A stretch of DNA of 20,441 nucleotides, taken from JBLFWJ01 sp047611425 (GTDB lineage: Bacteria > Bacteroidota > Bacteroidia > UBA10329). Within the stretch, counting starts at the first letter, position 1. Every line of letters starts with the position of its first letter. The stretch spans positions 1 through 20,441 of the forward strand of contig JBLFWJ010000039.1 of the NCBI GenBank assembly GCA_047611425.1, written 5' to 3'. Position numbers and translations under genes: made by a program. Below the pieces are notes generated by a model. It did no database searches. It had not been told where the DNA came from and was given only the letters and a program-made list of their open reading frames with translations. Shown piece by piece: positions 7,998-15,378 of the stretch.

Positions 7998-8656
7998 TAG
8001 TCTCATTTGTAATACCAATATTTAATTGTGAGGGCAATATCATTCCACTTTTCGAGGAGCTACAATCAGTTTCTAGTCAATTCCCAATGTATCAACCAGA
8101 GTTTATTTTTGTTAATGATCACTCGACTGACAGCAGTTTAGAGGAGCTTCAAACGCTTAGCTCGCAACACGTCAAAATTGTTGGGCTTAGCAAGAATATT
8201 GGTGCATATTCTGCAGTGCTAAGAGGTTTAGAACATGTAACAGGCGAGCGTGTAATTGTAATGGCAGGGGACGGACAGGATGATCCGGTAGTGGCCTTCA
8301 ACCTCATCGGAATGACAAACGAAACGGGACTATCGGGAGCATTTAGACTTGATAGCAGCAACGGCATTTTAGCAACCGTATTTCACAAACTGATAACCCA
8401 ACTTACCGCTCCGTCTGGGTCAGGACGCATTCTGGATATTGTGGTATTTCCTTCTGAATTGATTTCAAAAGTATTGTCGGACCCCAGATGCAATGCCCAC
8501 CTTTTCTATGGCCTAGACGCAATGGTTAAGACGAAGATGCTGTTTGAGCACAGCAAACGAAAAAGAGCTCACGGCACGTCAGGCTGGACGATTCAGAAAA
8601 AAATCAGGCTCACAATCAATTGTGTTTGGGTATTCACCTTGAGAAAGTTTAGGTAG
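7994..8656 (+). CDS. Short glycosyltransferase family 2 protein, lacking the C-terminal membrane module
   Basis: Predicted GT-A fold glycosyltransferase of 220 residues. It begins M-I-V-S-F-V-I-P-I-F-N, the first GT2 strand, with donor-site V-N-D-H-S-T-D and the metal-binding region A-G-D-G-Q-D-D-P. This resembles the DPM1/GtrB group, which transfers a sugar to polyprenyl phosphate. The late segment H-G-T-S-G-W-T-I-Q-K-K-I also fits that group. Those relatives normally continue for two membrane helices, but this one stops at about residue 220, right after F-T-L-R-K-F-R. The start at 7994 is chosen because it forms an ATGA overlap with the previous stop and follows an AAAGGA sequence; an upstream ATG at 7976 adds only six residues. 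The last 8 bases overlap the convergent membrane-protein gene. Confidence 0.85.
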   Translation: MIVSFVIPIFNCEGNIIPLFEELQSVSSQFPMYQPEFIFVNDHSTDSSLEELQTLSSQHVKIVGLSKNIGAYSAVLRGLEHVTGERVIVMAGDGQDDPVVAFNLIGMTNETGLSGAFRLDSSNGILATVFHKLITQLTAPSGSGRILDIVVFPSELISKVLSDPRCNAHLFYGLDAMVKTKMLFEHSKRKRAHGTSGWTIQKKIRLTINCVWVFTLRKFR

Positions 8657-10079
8657 ATATAGTTACTACCTGTTCTTCTTCAGGTATCTCCTCTTCGATA
8701 ATTCCCCTTTCAAGCATCCATCTATATCGTACGATATAAAGGCCGGCAACAAAAAATGGCATCGCTGGGATTTTGTATCGAACAAGGGAACCAAAATTTG
8801 ATGTGGTTAACCCAACCGAAAATGCAAAGAAGATTGCGAAAGAAAAACAAAACATTACGAGTGGTTGATTCAACGTAACCTTCATAAAACCAAACGGGCC
8901 AATTCGAAGTAATAAGTAAAGAAACAGGAGCATAATTACTGTATTTTCAATAGCAGAAATAAGCATCACCACGTTCCTCACATCAAGCAGGGTAGGCCTA
9001 AACAAGCCTGCAAATATTGCTGCGGGTGCTTTGCTAATAATTCCAGTTAGTGATGCGTCAAAATCCCCGATATCGAATGAATTTCCTTCATAAGCTTCTC
9101 GTTTCAAATCTTGTTGTGTGGCGGCTGCTTTATCCAAAAGTGAGTCTACTGATCCATAGGCTCCCAACGATTCTGCGCTTCGTGATACGACAAACCCACC
9201 AATCACTGCTGCAATCATAAAGAACATTGGAAAGGACAAAATCTTAATAAAATTGCTCTCAATGCTTTGCATTCTCTTGAATACTAAAAGCACCAAGCAG
9301 CCGGGCATTAAACCTAAAAAGATGTAAGGTTTAACCGAGATTAAAACAATGGAATTAACCACCACCATTGCAAGGTTGATGAGCACTTTATGCCTTCGGA
9401 GGCTAACGTTATAAAATGAATAAGCAAACCAACAAGCAGCCGAAAATGTATATGTGTCCTTTAAAATTCCACTGCCCCAAAACAAAACGGATGGAATGAA
9501 AAGCACGGCAATGGCCATCTCTTTTCTTAGCGTGGGGTACTCATTTGTAAACATGATATACAGCCTCCAAACTCCCATGTATGAGAATATTGCAACTAAA
9601 ATCGTACAACCAAAAAAGCTATCAATCGACAGCGCGTAGGGAATTGAAGTAAATCGGGTAACTGCATAAGACTTAGAGTCTCGGAGGAAAATAGACGCAG
9701 GAGATCCCGTTTCATCATCAAAGCAAAAGAAATTCATTATAGAAGTATCGCCAAAAAGAATATCTAGGTAGCAGAAAAAATCCTTAAACATGAGGTTTCG
9801 CAAGGTTCCTGCATCTTCCCAATAATTCAGCGTATCACCACCTCCGTAATAGAAAACGTAAATTATTGCTAGGGCCAGGCCACCAAATATTTTGGCCATC
9901 ATTCCTCTCGTATAGTACTGGTAAACCGGATTATCAGACTCTCTCCGGAATTGGATTCTTCTGGCAATCAAGATGGCTAGAATAGTAAATATCGGTACTA
10001 GGATAAAATCCCACGGTCCGATATAGTCCATTACTTGCATGGGAGCCAAAGGTAAAAGCCCTTGCCACACGGCAATCAT
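8649..10079 (-). CDS. Polytopic membrane protein, candidate polysaccharide polymerase (Wzy-like)
   Basis: Predicted inner-membrane protein of 476 residues with about 10 to 11 hydrophobic helices, for example near residues 23-41, 59-80, 188-226 (two), 232-268 (two), 276-298 and 370-395. Between helices are a polar loop near 80-145 and another near 300-360, the latter rich in charged residues. G-S-G-I-L-K-D-T near 205 and the late V-R-Y-K-I-P-A-M-P-F-F resemble motifs seen in Wzy-type polymerases and GT-C-like membrane enzymes. The C-terminus is acidic (E-E-E-I-P-E-E-E). In a cluster with several glycosyltransferases and no other polytopic protein, polymerase is the best guess, but this is inference from topology and context. 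It could also be a GT-C glycosyltransferase or a flippase-like protein. It is divergent from the GT4 gene at 10108, 28 bases away, and convergent with the GT2 gene. Confidence 0.72.
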   Translation of the reverse strand: MIAVWQGLLPLAPMQVMDYIGPWDFILVPIFTILAILIARRIQFRRESDNPVYQYYTRGMMAKIFGGLALAIIYVFYYGGGDTLNYWEDAGTLRNLMFKDFFCYLDILFGDTSIMNFFCFDDETGSPASIFLRDSKSYAVTRFTSIPYALSIDSFFGCTILVAIFSYMGVWRLYIMFTNEYPTLRKEMAIAVLFIPSVLFWGSGILKDTYTFSAACWFAYSFYNVSLRRHKVLINLAMVVVNSIVLISVKPYIFLGLMPGCLVLLVFKRMQSIESNFIKILSFPMFFMIAAVIGGFVVSRSAESLGAYGSVDSLLDKAAATQQDLKREAYEGNSFDIGDFDASLTGIISKAPAAIFAGLFRPTLLDVRNVVMLISAIENTVIMLLFLYLLLRIGPFGFMKVTLNQPLVMFCFSFAIFFAFSVGLTTSNFGSLVRYKIPAMPFFVAGLYIVRYRWMLERGIIEEEIPEEEQVVTIST

Positions 10080-10095
10080 TTGACGATGATCTTGC

Positions 10096-10102
10096 TACTT
10101 TG
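10096..10102 (+). promoter_or_regulatory. Candidate -7 box just before the GT4 start
   Basis: TACTTTG at 10096-10102 is one base short of TAnnTTTG and ends five bases before the ATG at 10108. A TTTGAC begins at 10079, about 29 bases before the ATG, in nearly the same place as the TTTGAC 30 bases before the AsnB start. The spacing is shorter than the Bacteroidota norm, so this is a weak call. Confidence 0.22.
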
Positions 10103-10107
10103 CGCCA

Positions 10108-11337
10108 ATGAAGGTTCTATACCTAACATATGATGGCCTAACGGATGGGTTAGGACGATCTCAGGTCATACCATATTTGGAAGGAATTGCTGCAGATGGG
10201 CATGAAATAATAGTATTAAGCTTTGAAAAGCCGGATAAGACAGAACATGATAAGCTGGTAATTAGGCAATTGCTTGAAAAACCAAAAATTGACTGGGAGC
10301 CCCTCACGTATACAAGCAGTCCTCCAGTGCTTTCAACGGTTTACGATATTCTTTCATTGCGAAAAAAGTGTCGGTCGCTTCATAAGGAAATTGGTTTTGA
10401 TGTGGTGCATTGTAGAAGCTATATCACGTCATTAGTAGGTCTTCACTTAAAAAGACGGTTCGGGATTAAGCTCATTTTTGATATGAGGGCTTTTTATGCA
10501 GACGAACGCGTAGATGGTGGTCTTTGGCCTCAGACTTCCTTCGTTTTCAGAGCAGTTTACAACTACTTTAAAAAGAAAGAAAAGTCATTTTTGTCTGAGG
10601 CTGACTACACCATTAGCTTAACCACAAAGGGTAAGGAGGTCATTCACTCTTGGAATGATATTGAAAATCAACCGATACCAATAGAAGTTATTCCATGCTG
10701 CGCAGATCTAGATCACTTCAACCCTCGAAATGTCGATGTCGAGGCAAAAACCGCACTTAAAAACAAGTTAGGTCTAAATGGAAGTGAGTTGGTTCTAACC
10801 TACCTGGGATCTATTGGCACTTGGTATATGCTGGATGAAATGCTAGACTTTTTCAAAGTTCTGCATTCTAAAAAACCAGAGAGTCGATTCTTTTTCATCA
10901 CACTCGATGATTCGAAAATGATTCTAGAGGCAGCGAAGCAAAAAGGAATTCCTGAGGAATTGTTCATCATTACACCAGCAGCTAGAGAAGAAGTTCCCAC
11001 CTATTTGAGTTTGGCTGATATTGCGTTTTTCTTCATAAAGCCAGTGTTCAGCAAAACAGGCTCCTCCCCTACTAAACATGGAGAAATGCTCGGCATGGGG
11101 ATACCAGTAATCTGCAATGGAAATGTTGGAGATATGAGCTCGATTGTACCAGGGTCGGGAACCGGGATTGTGGTCGAGTCATTTGACCAAACGGCTTATC
11201 TACAAGCCGTTAACCAGATTGATGCACTTCTTAAAACTCCACCTGAAACCTGTCAGAAATTGGCTGATGAAATTTACAGCCTCAAGACCGGAGTGAAGCG
11301 TTATCAAGGAGTATATCGAGCCCTCAAAAAACAATAG
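10108..11337 (+). CDS. Glycosyltransferase family 4 protein
   Basis: Predicted GT-B glycosyltransferase of 409 residues. The N-terminus M-K-V-L-Y-L-T-Y-D-G-L-T-D-G-L-G-R-S-Q shows the glycine-rich loop after the first strand that is typical of GT4 enzymes. The C-terminal donor site has S-P-T-K-H-G-E-M-L-G-M-G-I-P-V-I-C, with E326 as the second motif Glu and the usual P-T-K-x-x-E variant. No membrane segment is visible. It starts 28 bases from the divergent membrane-protein gene and ends 106 bases before the desaturase-like gene, so it closes the polysaccharide cluster. Whether it is transcribed with the next gene is unclear. Sugar specificity is unknown. Confidence 0.88.
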   Translation: MKVLYLTYDGLTDGLGRSQVIPYLEGIAADGHEIIVLSFEKPDKTEHDKLVIRQLLEKPKIDWEPLTYTSSPPVLSTVYDILSLRKKCRSLHKEIGFDVVHCRSYITSLVGLHLKRRFGIKLIFDMRAFYADERVDGGLWPQTSFVFRAVYNYFKKKEKSFLSEADYTISLTTKGKEVIHSWNDIENQPIPIEVIPCCADLDHFNPRNVDVEAKTALKNKLGLNGSELVLTYLGSIGTWYMLDEMLDFFKVLHSKKPESRFFFITLDDSKMILEAAKQKGIPEELFIITPAAREEVPTYLSLADIAFFFIKPVFSKTGSSPTKHGEMLGMGIPVICNGNVGDMSSIVPGSGTGIVVESFDQTAYLQAVNQIDALLKTPPETCQKLADEIYSLKTGVKRYQGVYRALKKQ

Positions 11338-11379
11338 TGCAACGCAAATGACGATTTCTCAAATGGATTGAAAAATTCA

Positions 11380-11410
11380 ATTGAGAATCCAATGCGTGCA
11401 TCTATTTTTA
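11380..11410 (+). promoter_or_regulatory. Weak candidate promoter for the desaturase-like gene
   Basis: ATTG at 11380-11383, then 19 bases, then TATTTTTA at 11403-11410, which differs from TAnnTTTG at its last base. The predicted transcript start near 11417 would give a leader of about 27 bases before the ATG at 11444. The 106-base gap (11338-11443) also holds a short inverted repeat, ATTGAA/TTCAAT at 11367-11381, with no T-run, so I do not call it a terminator. Confidence 0.25.
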
Positions 11411-11443
11411 GCCTACTCCAATTTACCGACCAACTCCTCCCGA

Positions 11444-12679
11444 ATGACCTATCTGAGTCAGTCTATAAACCGTGCCGCTGAAGGCCAAACCCTCGTTCTA
11501 AAATTACAGTATGCGTTGTTTTTAACTGGGGCTTTCATTTTGTTGCTTCCTATTCCATGGTTAGCTGTTGTAATTGCCATGACCATGCTTTGGTATGGCA
11601 TAATCGGTTGGACCTACAAAACCGCTCCTATGGTTTGGGTCGGAAACAAATTGGGTTTGCTGGCCAAGAGTTTAAGTAGAATCATGATGAAGGATGAGCG
11701 CAATAGCAATTATCTATTCTCCTTTATTGGAATAGGAATTTACGCACCTGTATTATTCTTCTGTTCATACTACGTTCAGGTAACTTATCTGGGCGCTAAT
11801 GAAGGTTGGGGCTGGCAAAATTGGTTGGCTGCCTTGGCTTACAACGTCCTTAATTACGGGCCATACTTCGCGTTCTTTTCTAGAGTTGCCACTTTGATTC
11901 ACAAGGAAGGCCATGAACCTAAAGGGCTTTTCAAAAGCAATTTCAGTTTCATGAATAACCTTCATGGGCACTTTTTGTCTATCCTCTACGGACATGTTCC
12001 ACAGGCTTACCCGATGGGACATATGCGTATTCATCATAAGCACGACAATGCTCCAGAAGATGTAACCTCAACAGTGTTTTACGACCGATCTCATGCGGCT
12101 CGCTTTCTGATTTATCTGTTCGAATTTGCCCTTTTCTGGTCAGGGTTTTCAGTAGCTAATTATCACCGAAAAAAAGGAAAGACCAAAGAGTTTGGAAAAA
12201 TGGTTTTGGGAATTGTCATTTTCTATGGGGTTATAACTGCTGTGATGTCGGTCAACTTCTGGTTTGGATTTGCCTATTTGTTGATTCCTCACATGTCGTG
12301 CATTTTTCTTCTTGCAGCTATAAATTATACGTGGCATGCTTGGACAGACCAAAGTGAACCCAAGAATATATACAAGAACAGCATCACCATTTTGGAAGGC
12401 CAATACAATGTCTACAATGAAGATTTTCACGTTGAGCATCACAAACGACCTCAAACGCATTGGGAAGAATATCCGGTGAACTATAAAAAACACTTGGATG
12501 AATACAAGAAGAACCGTGCTGTCATCTTTCGGGACACACAAGCATTCGAAGTCTTCTTTCTGATTTTATTCAGTGATTACGATAAAATGGCCGACAAGTT
12601 TGTTGATCTAAACGGTGATATGAGCCGAGATGACATCAAGCAATTGCTTCAAGACAGGCTGAGGCCAATTCCGGTCTGA
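11444..12679 (+). CDS. Fatty acid desaturase-like integral membrane di-iron enzyme
   Basis: Predicted membrane oxygenase or desaturase of 411 residues acting on a lipid acyl chain at the inner membrane, with a non-haem di-iron centre. Three histidine boxes stand in order: H-K-E-G-H at 153-157, H-M-R-I-H-H at 193-198 and H-V-E-H-H at 329-333. Hydrophobic pairs lie before the first box (around residues 20-50 and 85-130) and between boxes two and three (around 215-290), the usual topology. An extra C-terminal tail of about 80 residues ends in a hydrophilic region. A TTG at 11381 would add 21 residues; I prefer the ATG at 11444. Alkane hydroxylase (AlkB-type) or sterol/carotenoid hydroxylase are alternatives, but the box spacing looks more like desaturases. 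No ferredoxin or reductase gene is adjacent. Function in relation to the polysaccharide cluster is unclear. Confidence 0.82.
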   Translation: MTYLSQSINRAAEGQTLVLKLQYALFLTGAFILLLPIPWLAVVIAMTMLWYGIIGWTYKTAPMVWVGNKLGLLAKSLSRIMMKDERNSNYLFSFIGIGIYAPVLFFCSYYVQVTYLGANEGWGWQNWLAALAYNVLNYGPYFAFFSRVATLIHKEGHEPKGLFKSNFSFMNNLHGHFLSILYGHVPQAYPMGHMRIHHKHDNAPEDVTSTVFYDRSHAARFLIYLFEFALFWSGFSVANYHRKKGKTKEFGKMVLGIVIFYGVITAVMSVNFWFGFAYLLIPHMSCIFLLAAINYTWHAWTDQSEPKNIYKNSITILEGQYNVYNEDFHVEHHKRPQTHWEEYPVNYKKHLDEYKKNRAVIFRDTQAFEVFFLILFSDYDKMADKFVDLNGDMSRDDIKQLLQDRLRPIPV

Positions 12680-12709
12680 GTACACAACTTAGATACATAT
12701 GTTGATGGC

Positions 12710-12717
12710 TACATTTG
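12710..12717 (+). promoter_or_regulatory. Candidate -7 box (TACATTTG) for the saccharopine dehydrogenase-type gene
   Basis: Perfect match to TAnnTTTG, 24 bases before the ATG at 12742, in the 62-base gap after the desaturase-like gene. No good TTTG is found at the -33 position; only a weak CTT lies at about the right distance. The box overlaps the TTG at 12715, which argues against that TTG being the start codon. Confidence 0.35.
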
Positions 12718-12741
12718 CCCGCCACCAATAAAAGTAAATCA

Positions 12742-13875
12742 ATGTCAAAAATCATCGTAATCGGAGCTGGTATGGTCGGAAGCGCCATGGCTCGAGATTT
12801 ATCGAAAGATCACGAAGTCACTTCTGCAGATATCAACCTAGATGCATTAAATCGACTCAAGAATGAGTTTGGAATAAACGTAATGACGTTGAATGCTTCA
12901 AATGAAACGGAGCTCAAGTCGGCCATTGCAGACTTTGATTTGGTTGTATGCGCAGTTCCAGGATTCATGGGGTTTCAAACTTTGAAATGGATCATAGAAA
13001 CTGGAAAGGATGTTTCTGATATTTCCTTTTTTCCTGAGAATTCTTTGGAACTGGATGCGTTGGCAAAACAGCATGGCGTTACAGCTATAGTTGATATAGG
13101 GGTTGCTCCTGGAGTGGATAATTTGATCCTCGGTTATTACAATGAGCGAATGAAACTGGACACATTTGAATGTCTTGTTGGTGGTTTGCCAAAAGTGAAA
13201 AAGTGGCCTTTTGCTTACAAAGCGCCATTCTCACCAATTGATGTAATTGAGGAGTACACTCGACCAGCACGGTATGTTGAGAATGGTTTTGAAGTGGTTC
13301 GAGAACCGTTAACAGATGCAGAGTTGATTGAATTCGATAAAGTCGGAACGCTTGAATCCTTCAATACGGATGGCTTGAGATCGATCATTCATACCATGCC
13401 CCATATTCCGAATATGAAGGAAAAGACACTTCGGTATCCAGGACATATCGATTTGATTAAGGCGCTGAAAGCAAGTGGGTTCTTTTCGGAAGAAAAAATC
13501 GAAGTGAACGGAACCTCTGTTTCACCGATAGATTTTACATCTAAGGTTTTGCTTGATGAATGGAAATTAGGTACAGAGGAAGAGGAGTTTACCGTCATGC
13601 GCGTTGTAGTGGAAGGAGATGATGATGGAACCAGAAAAAAAGTCAGCTATCATTTGTATGATGAGTATGATCTATCAACTAAGGTGAGTTCAATGTCTCG
13701 AACAACTGGATATACCTGTACAGCTTCAGCCAATTTGATACTCGGTGGTCACTTCAACGAAAAGGGGGTTTTTCCTCCAGAGTTGGTTGGTGGAAAAGGC
13801 GATTGTTTTGAATTTGTGATGAACTATTTGGCTGACCGCGGAGTCGTTTACAGGAAAGAGGAAGAGATCCTGTAG
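12742..13875 (+). CDS. Saccharopine dehydrogenase family oxidoreductase (possible L-lysine dehydrogenase)
   Basis: Predicted NAD(P)-dependent oxidoreductase of 377 residues, cytoplasmic. A Rossmann domain at the N-terminus has G-A-G-M-V-G at 8-13 (GxGxxG), then A-D-I-N near 30, where an acidic residue would bind the NAD ribose. The remainder is the saccharopine dehydrogenase C-terminal domain, with conserved L-R-Y-P-G-H. Its size fits single-domain bacterial enzymes such as lysine 6-dehydrogenase, which oxidises the epsilon-amine of lysine, rather than long bifunctional eukaryotic proteins. Saccharopine dehydrogenase or carboxynorspermidine synthase are other possibilities. I start at the ATG at 12742; a TTG at 12715 would overlap the candidate promoter box. 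No lysine-catabolism neighbours are visible, so substrate is open. Confidence 0.85.
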   Translation: MSKIIVIGAGMVGSAMARDLSKDHEVTSADINLDALNRLKNEFGINVMTLNASNETELKSAIADFDLVVCAVPGFMGFQTLKWIIETGKDVSDISFFPENSLELDALAKQHGVTAIVDIGVAPGVDNLILGYYNERMKLDTFECLVGGLPKVKKWPFAYKAPFSPIDVIEEYTRPARYVENGFEVVREPLTDAELIEFDKVGTLESFNTDGLRSIIHTMPHIPNMKEKTLRYPGHIDLIKALKASGFFSEEKIEVNGTSVSPIDFTSKVLLDEWKLGTEEEEFTVMRVVVEGDDDGTRKKVSYHLYDEYDLSTKVSSMSRTTGYTCTASANLILGGHFNEKGVFPPELVGGKGDCFEFVMNYLADRGVVYRKEEEIL

Positions 13876-13898
13876 CTTTCGATTTTCCATCTGCTAAT

Positions 13899-15239
13899 AT
13901 GAATTTCAGACAACCCCTTCTGATTATTCTGATTTGCCTTGGCTTGAATTCTCAAGCACAGGAGATTCGCGAATACATCGACCTTCAAACGCATCCATGC
14001 ATGCATTTGATGTTCAATAAATTCGGTCCTGGACTCACCTATTTCGATGAGTCGAATCCACCAGAACTAAGCCACAAGCACTTTTTCGACAATATTCTGT
14101 ACGCTAATTATGTCAGGAAGAACTCAGGTTCGAGGATTCTGTGTGTTGGTTCATTGAACAAAGAGAATGCTTCTGCAAAAAAGGGGCGCAAGGTGGTTTT
14201 GGCACAAATCGCCTACGTGAATAAAGTTGTAGCAGATCACCCGGAAGATTTCGCGCTCGCGAGAACACCACAAGAAGTAAGAGACCTCATTCACAATACG
14301 GATAAAACGGTTTTTATCCATTGTATTGAAGGAGGCAGACGTCTGGTGGAAAGTGCAGAAGATGCTCAGTTTTGGGCCGACCAAGGCGTTGCTTTCATTA
14401 CGCTAATCCATCTGATGGATAGCAAGTATGGTGGCTCTGGAATAAGACCTGGATTTGGAACAAATCTTCTGAATTTGGGCGCACGATTTCGCAGAAAAAA
14501 GAAAAGAGGTTTGACTGAAAAAGGCCGAAACGCGATTAAGTGGTTAGCCGATGTTGGCATCATGACAGACATCACGCATATGTCGGATTCGTGCAGGAAA
14601 CAGACCTTGGATTTCATGATGGAGAATGACATTCCGCCACTTGTAACCCACGATATGTTCAAGCCAATCCAAAATCATCCAAGAGGAATAGCTGAGGAGG
14701 ATATCATCAAGATATACCAAGCTGGTGGGATGATGTCAATACCGAATAGTGGTGTGTCTTTAGAGCCTTATAATCCAAGGGAGGACTATAAGAAGACGTT
14801 AGATTCAATGGAAGATTATTGTCCAGAATCTATTGACTCGTACATCTTTACTTACAACGCATTGAATGGATTTGTAAAGGAGCATGCCTCAGAGGCTTTG
14901 AATGGCCAGTATGCGGATTACATGCTTCTAACCGAAGACCAAAAGGTTGACCTGGCCATTGGGTTTCAATCTGATAACAATGGATGGTTAAATCATCATC
15001 GTCCTCGATATGGTGAAGAAGGCTGTTTTAGAATTGAGAGGGACACGGTTTACAATCCGGTCGACATTCAGGGATTAGCCCATGCCGGGTTAATTCAAGA
15101 CAACTGGGACTTGATGGAAAGTGAAGGAGTCGATTTAGATCCGATTAGAAGATCATCAGAGAAATTCCTTCGAATGTGGGAGTACTTTTTAGATAACAAA
15201 GGGAGATTCGAAGACCATAAAGAATCAAGGGGGCAATAG
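13899..15239 (+). CDS. Secreted M19 (membrane dipeptidase)-like protein
   Basis: Predicted exported hydrolase of the renal dipeptidase (M19) amidohydrolase fold, 446 residues. A signal peptide, M-N-F-R-Q-P then a hydrophobic stretch ending S-Q-A, suggests cleavage after residue 20 and a periplasmic location. Matching M19 metal positions: E144 in H-C-I-E-G-G, H227 in D-I-T-H-M-S-D, H251 in V-T-H-D and D359 in G-F-Q-S-D-N-N-G. The first ligand motif, normally H-x-D, instead reads H32-P33-C34-M35-H36, so one ligand is altered. It may cleave dipeptides, or have drifted to another substrate. The start ATG lies 23 bases after the previous stop; a weak box TAGCTTTC at 13873-13880 overlaps that stop. 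Fold assignment is fairly firm, activity less so. Confidence 0.78.
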   Translation: MNFRQPLLIILICLGLNSQAQEIREYIDLQTHPCMHLMFNKFGPGLTYFDESNPPELSHKHFFDNILYANYVRKNSGSRILCVGSLNKENASAKKGRKVVLAQIAYVNKVVADHPEDFALARTPQEVRDLIHNTDKTVFIHCIEGGRRLVESAEDAQFWADQGVAFITLIHLMDSKYGGSGIRPGFGTNLLNLGARFRRKKKRGLTEKGRNAIKWLADVGIMTDITHMSDSCRKQTLDFMMENDIPPLVTHDMFKPIQNHPRGIAEEDIIKIYQAGGMMSIPNSGVSLEPYNPREDYKKTLDSMEDYCPESIDSYIFTYNALNGFVKEHASEALNGQYADYMLLTEDQKVDLAIGFQSDNNGWLNHHRPRYGEEGCFRIERDTVYNPVDIQGLAHAGLIQDNWDLMESEGVDLDPIRRSSEKFLRMWEYFLDNKGRFEDHKESRGQ

Positions 15240-15330
15240 CTTTTGGATGTTCTTTCTGGATGCGGAATAAACCATAGACTTTTGCGAGCCAAACCCTGTT
15301 CTGAATCAGTTTTTAATTAGGTTAAATAAG

Positions 15331-15338
15331 TAACTTTC
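15331..15338 (+). promoter_or_regulatory. Weak candidate -7 box upstream of the FG-GAP lipoprotein
   Basis: TAACTTTC differs from TAnnTTTG at its last base and lies 40 bases before the ATG at 15379, in a 139-base non-coding gap (15240-15378), the largest in the window. The T-rich stretch at 15310-15314 could serve as a poor -33 element. I see no other structure in this gap. Confidence 0.2.
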
Positions 15339-15378
15339 GCAGTTAATGATTGGTGTTAATCCTGTTTAAGAATATCGT

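Noticed and set aside
11367..11381. ATTGAA/TTCAAT inverted repeat as a terminator of the GT4 gene
   Set aside because: The stem is AT-rich and six base pairs, with a three-base loop and no T-run; too weak to call.
11381..11443. TTG start for the desaturase-like gene
   Set aside because: It adds 21 residues with no family pattern and begins inside the candidate promoter; the ATG at 11444 is preferred.
12149..12541. 130-residue - strand open frame within the desaturase gene
   Set aside because: It is antisense to the histidine-box region of a clear gene, with no recognisable domain; a shadow frame.
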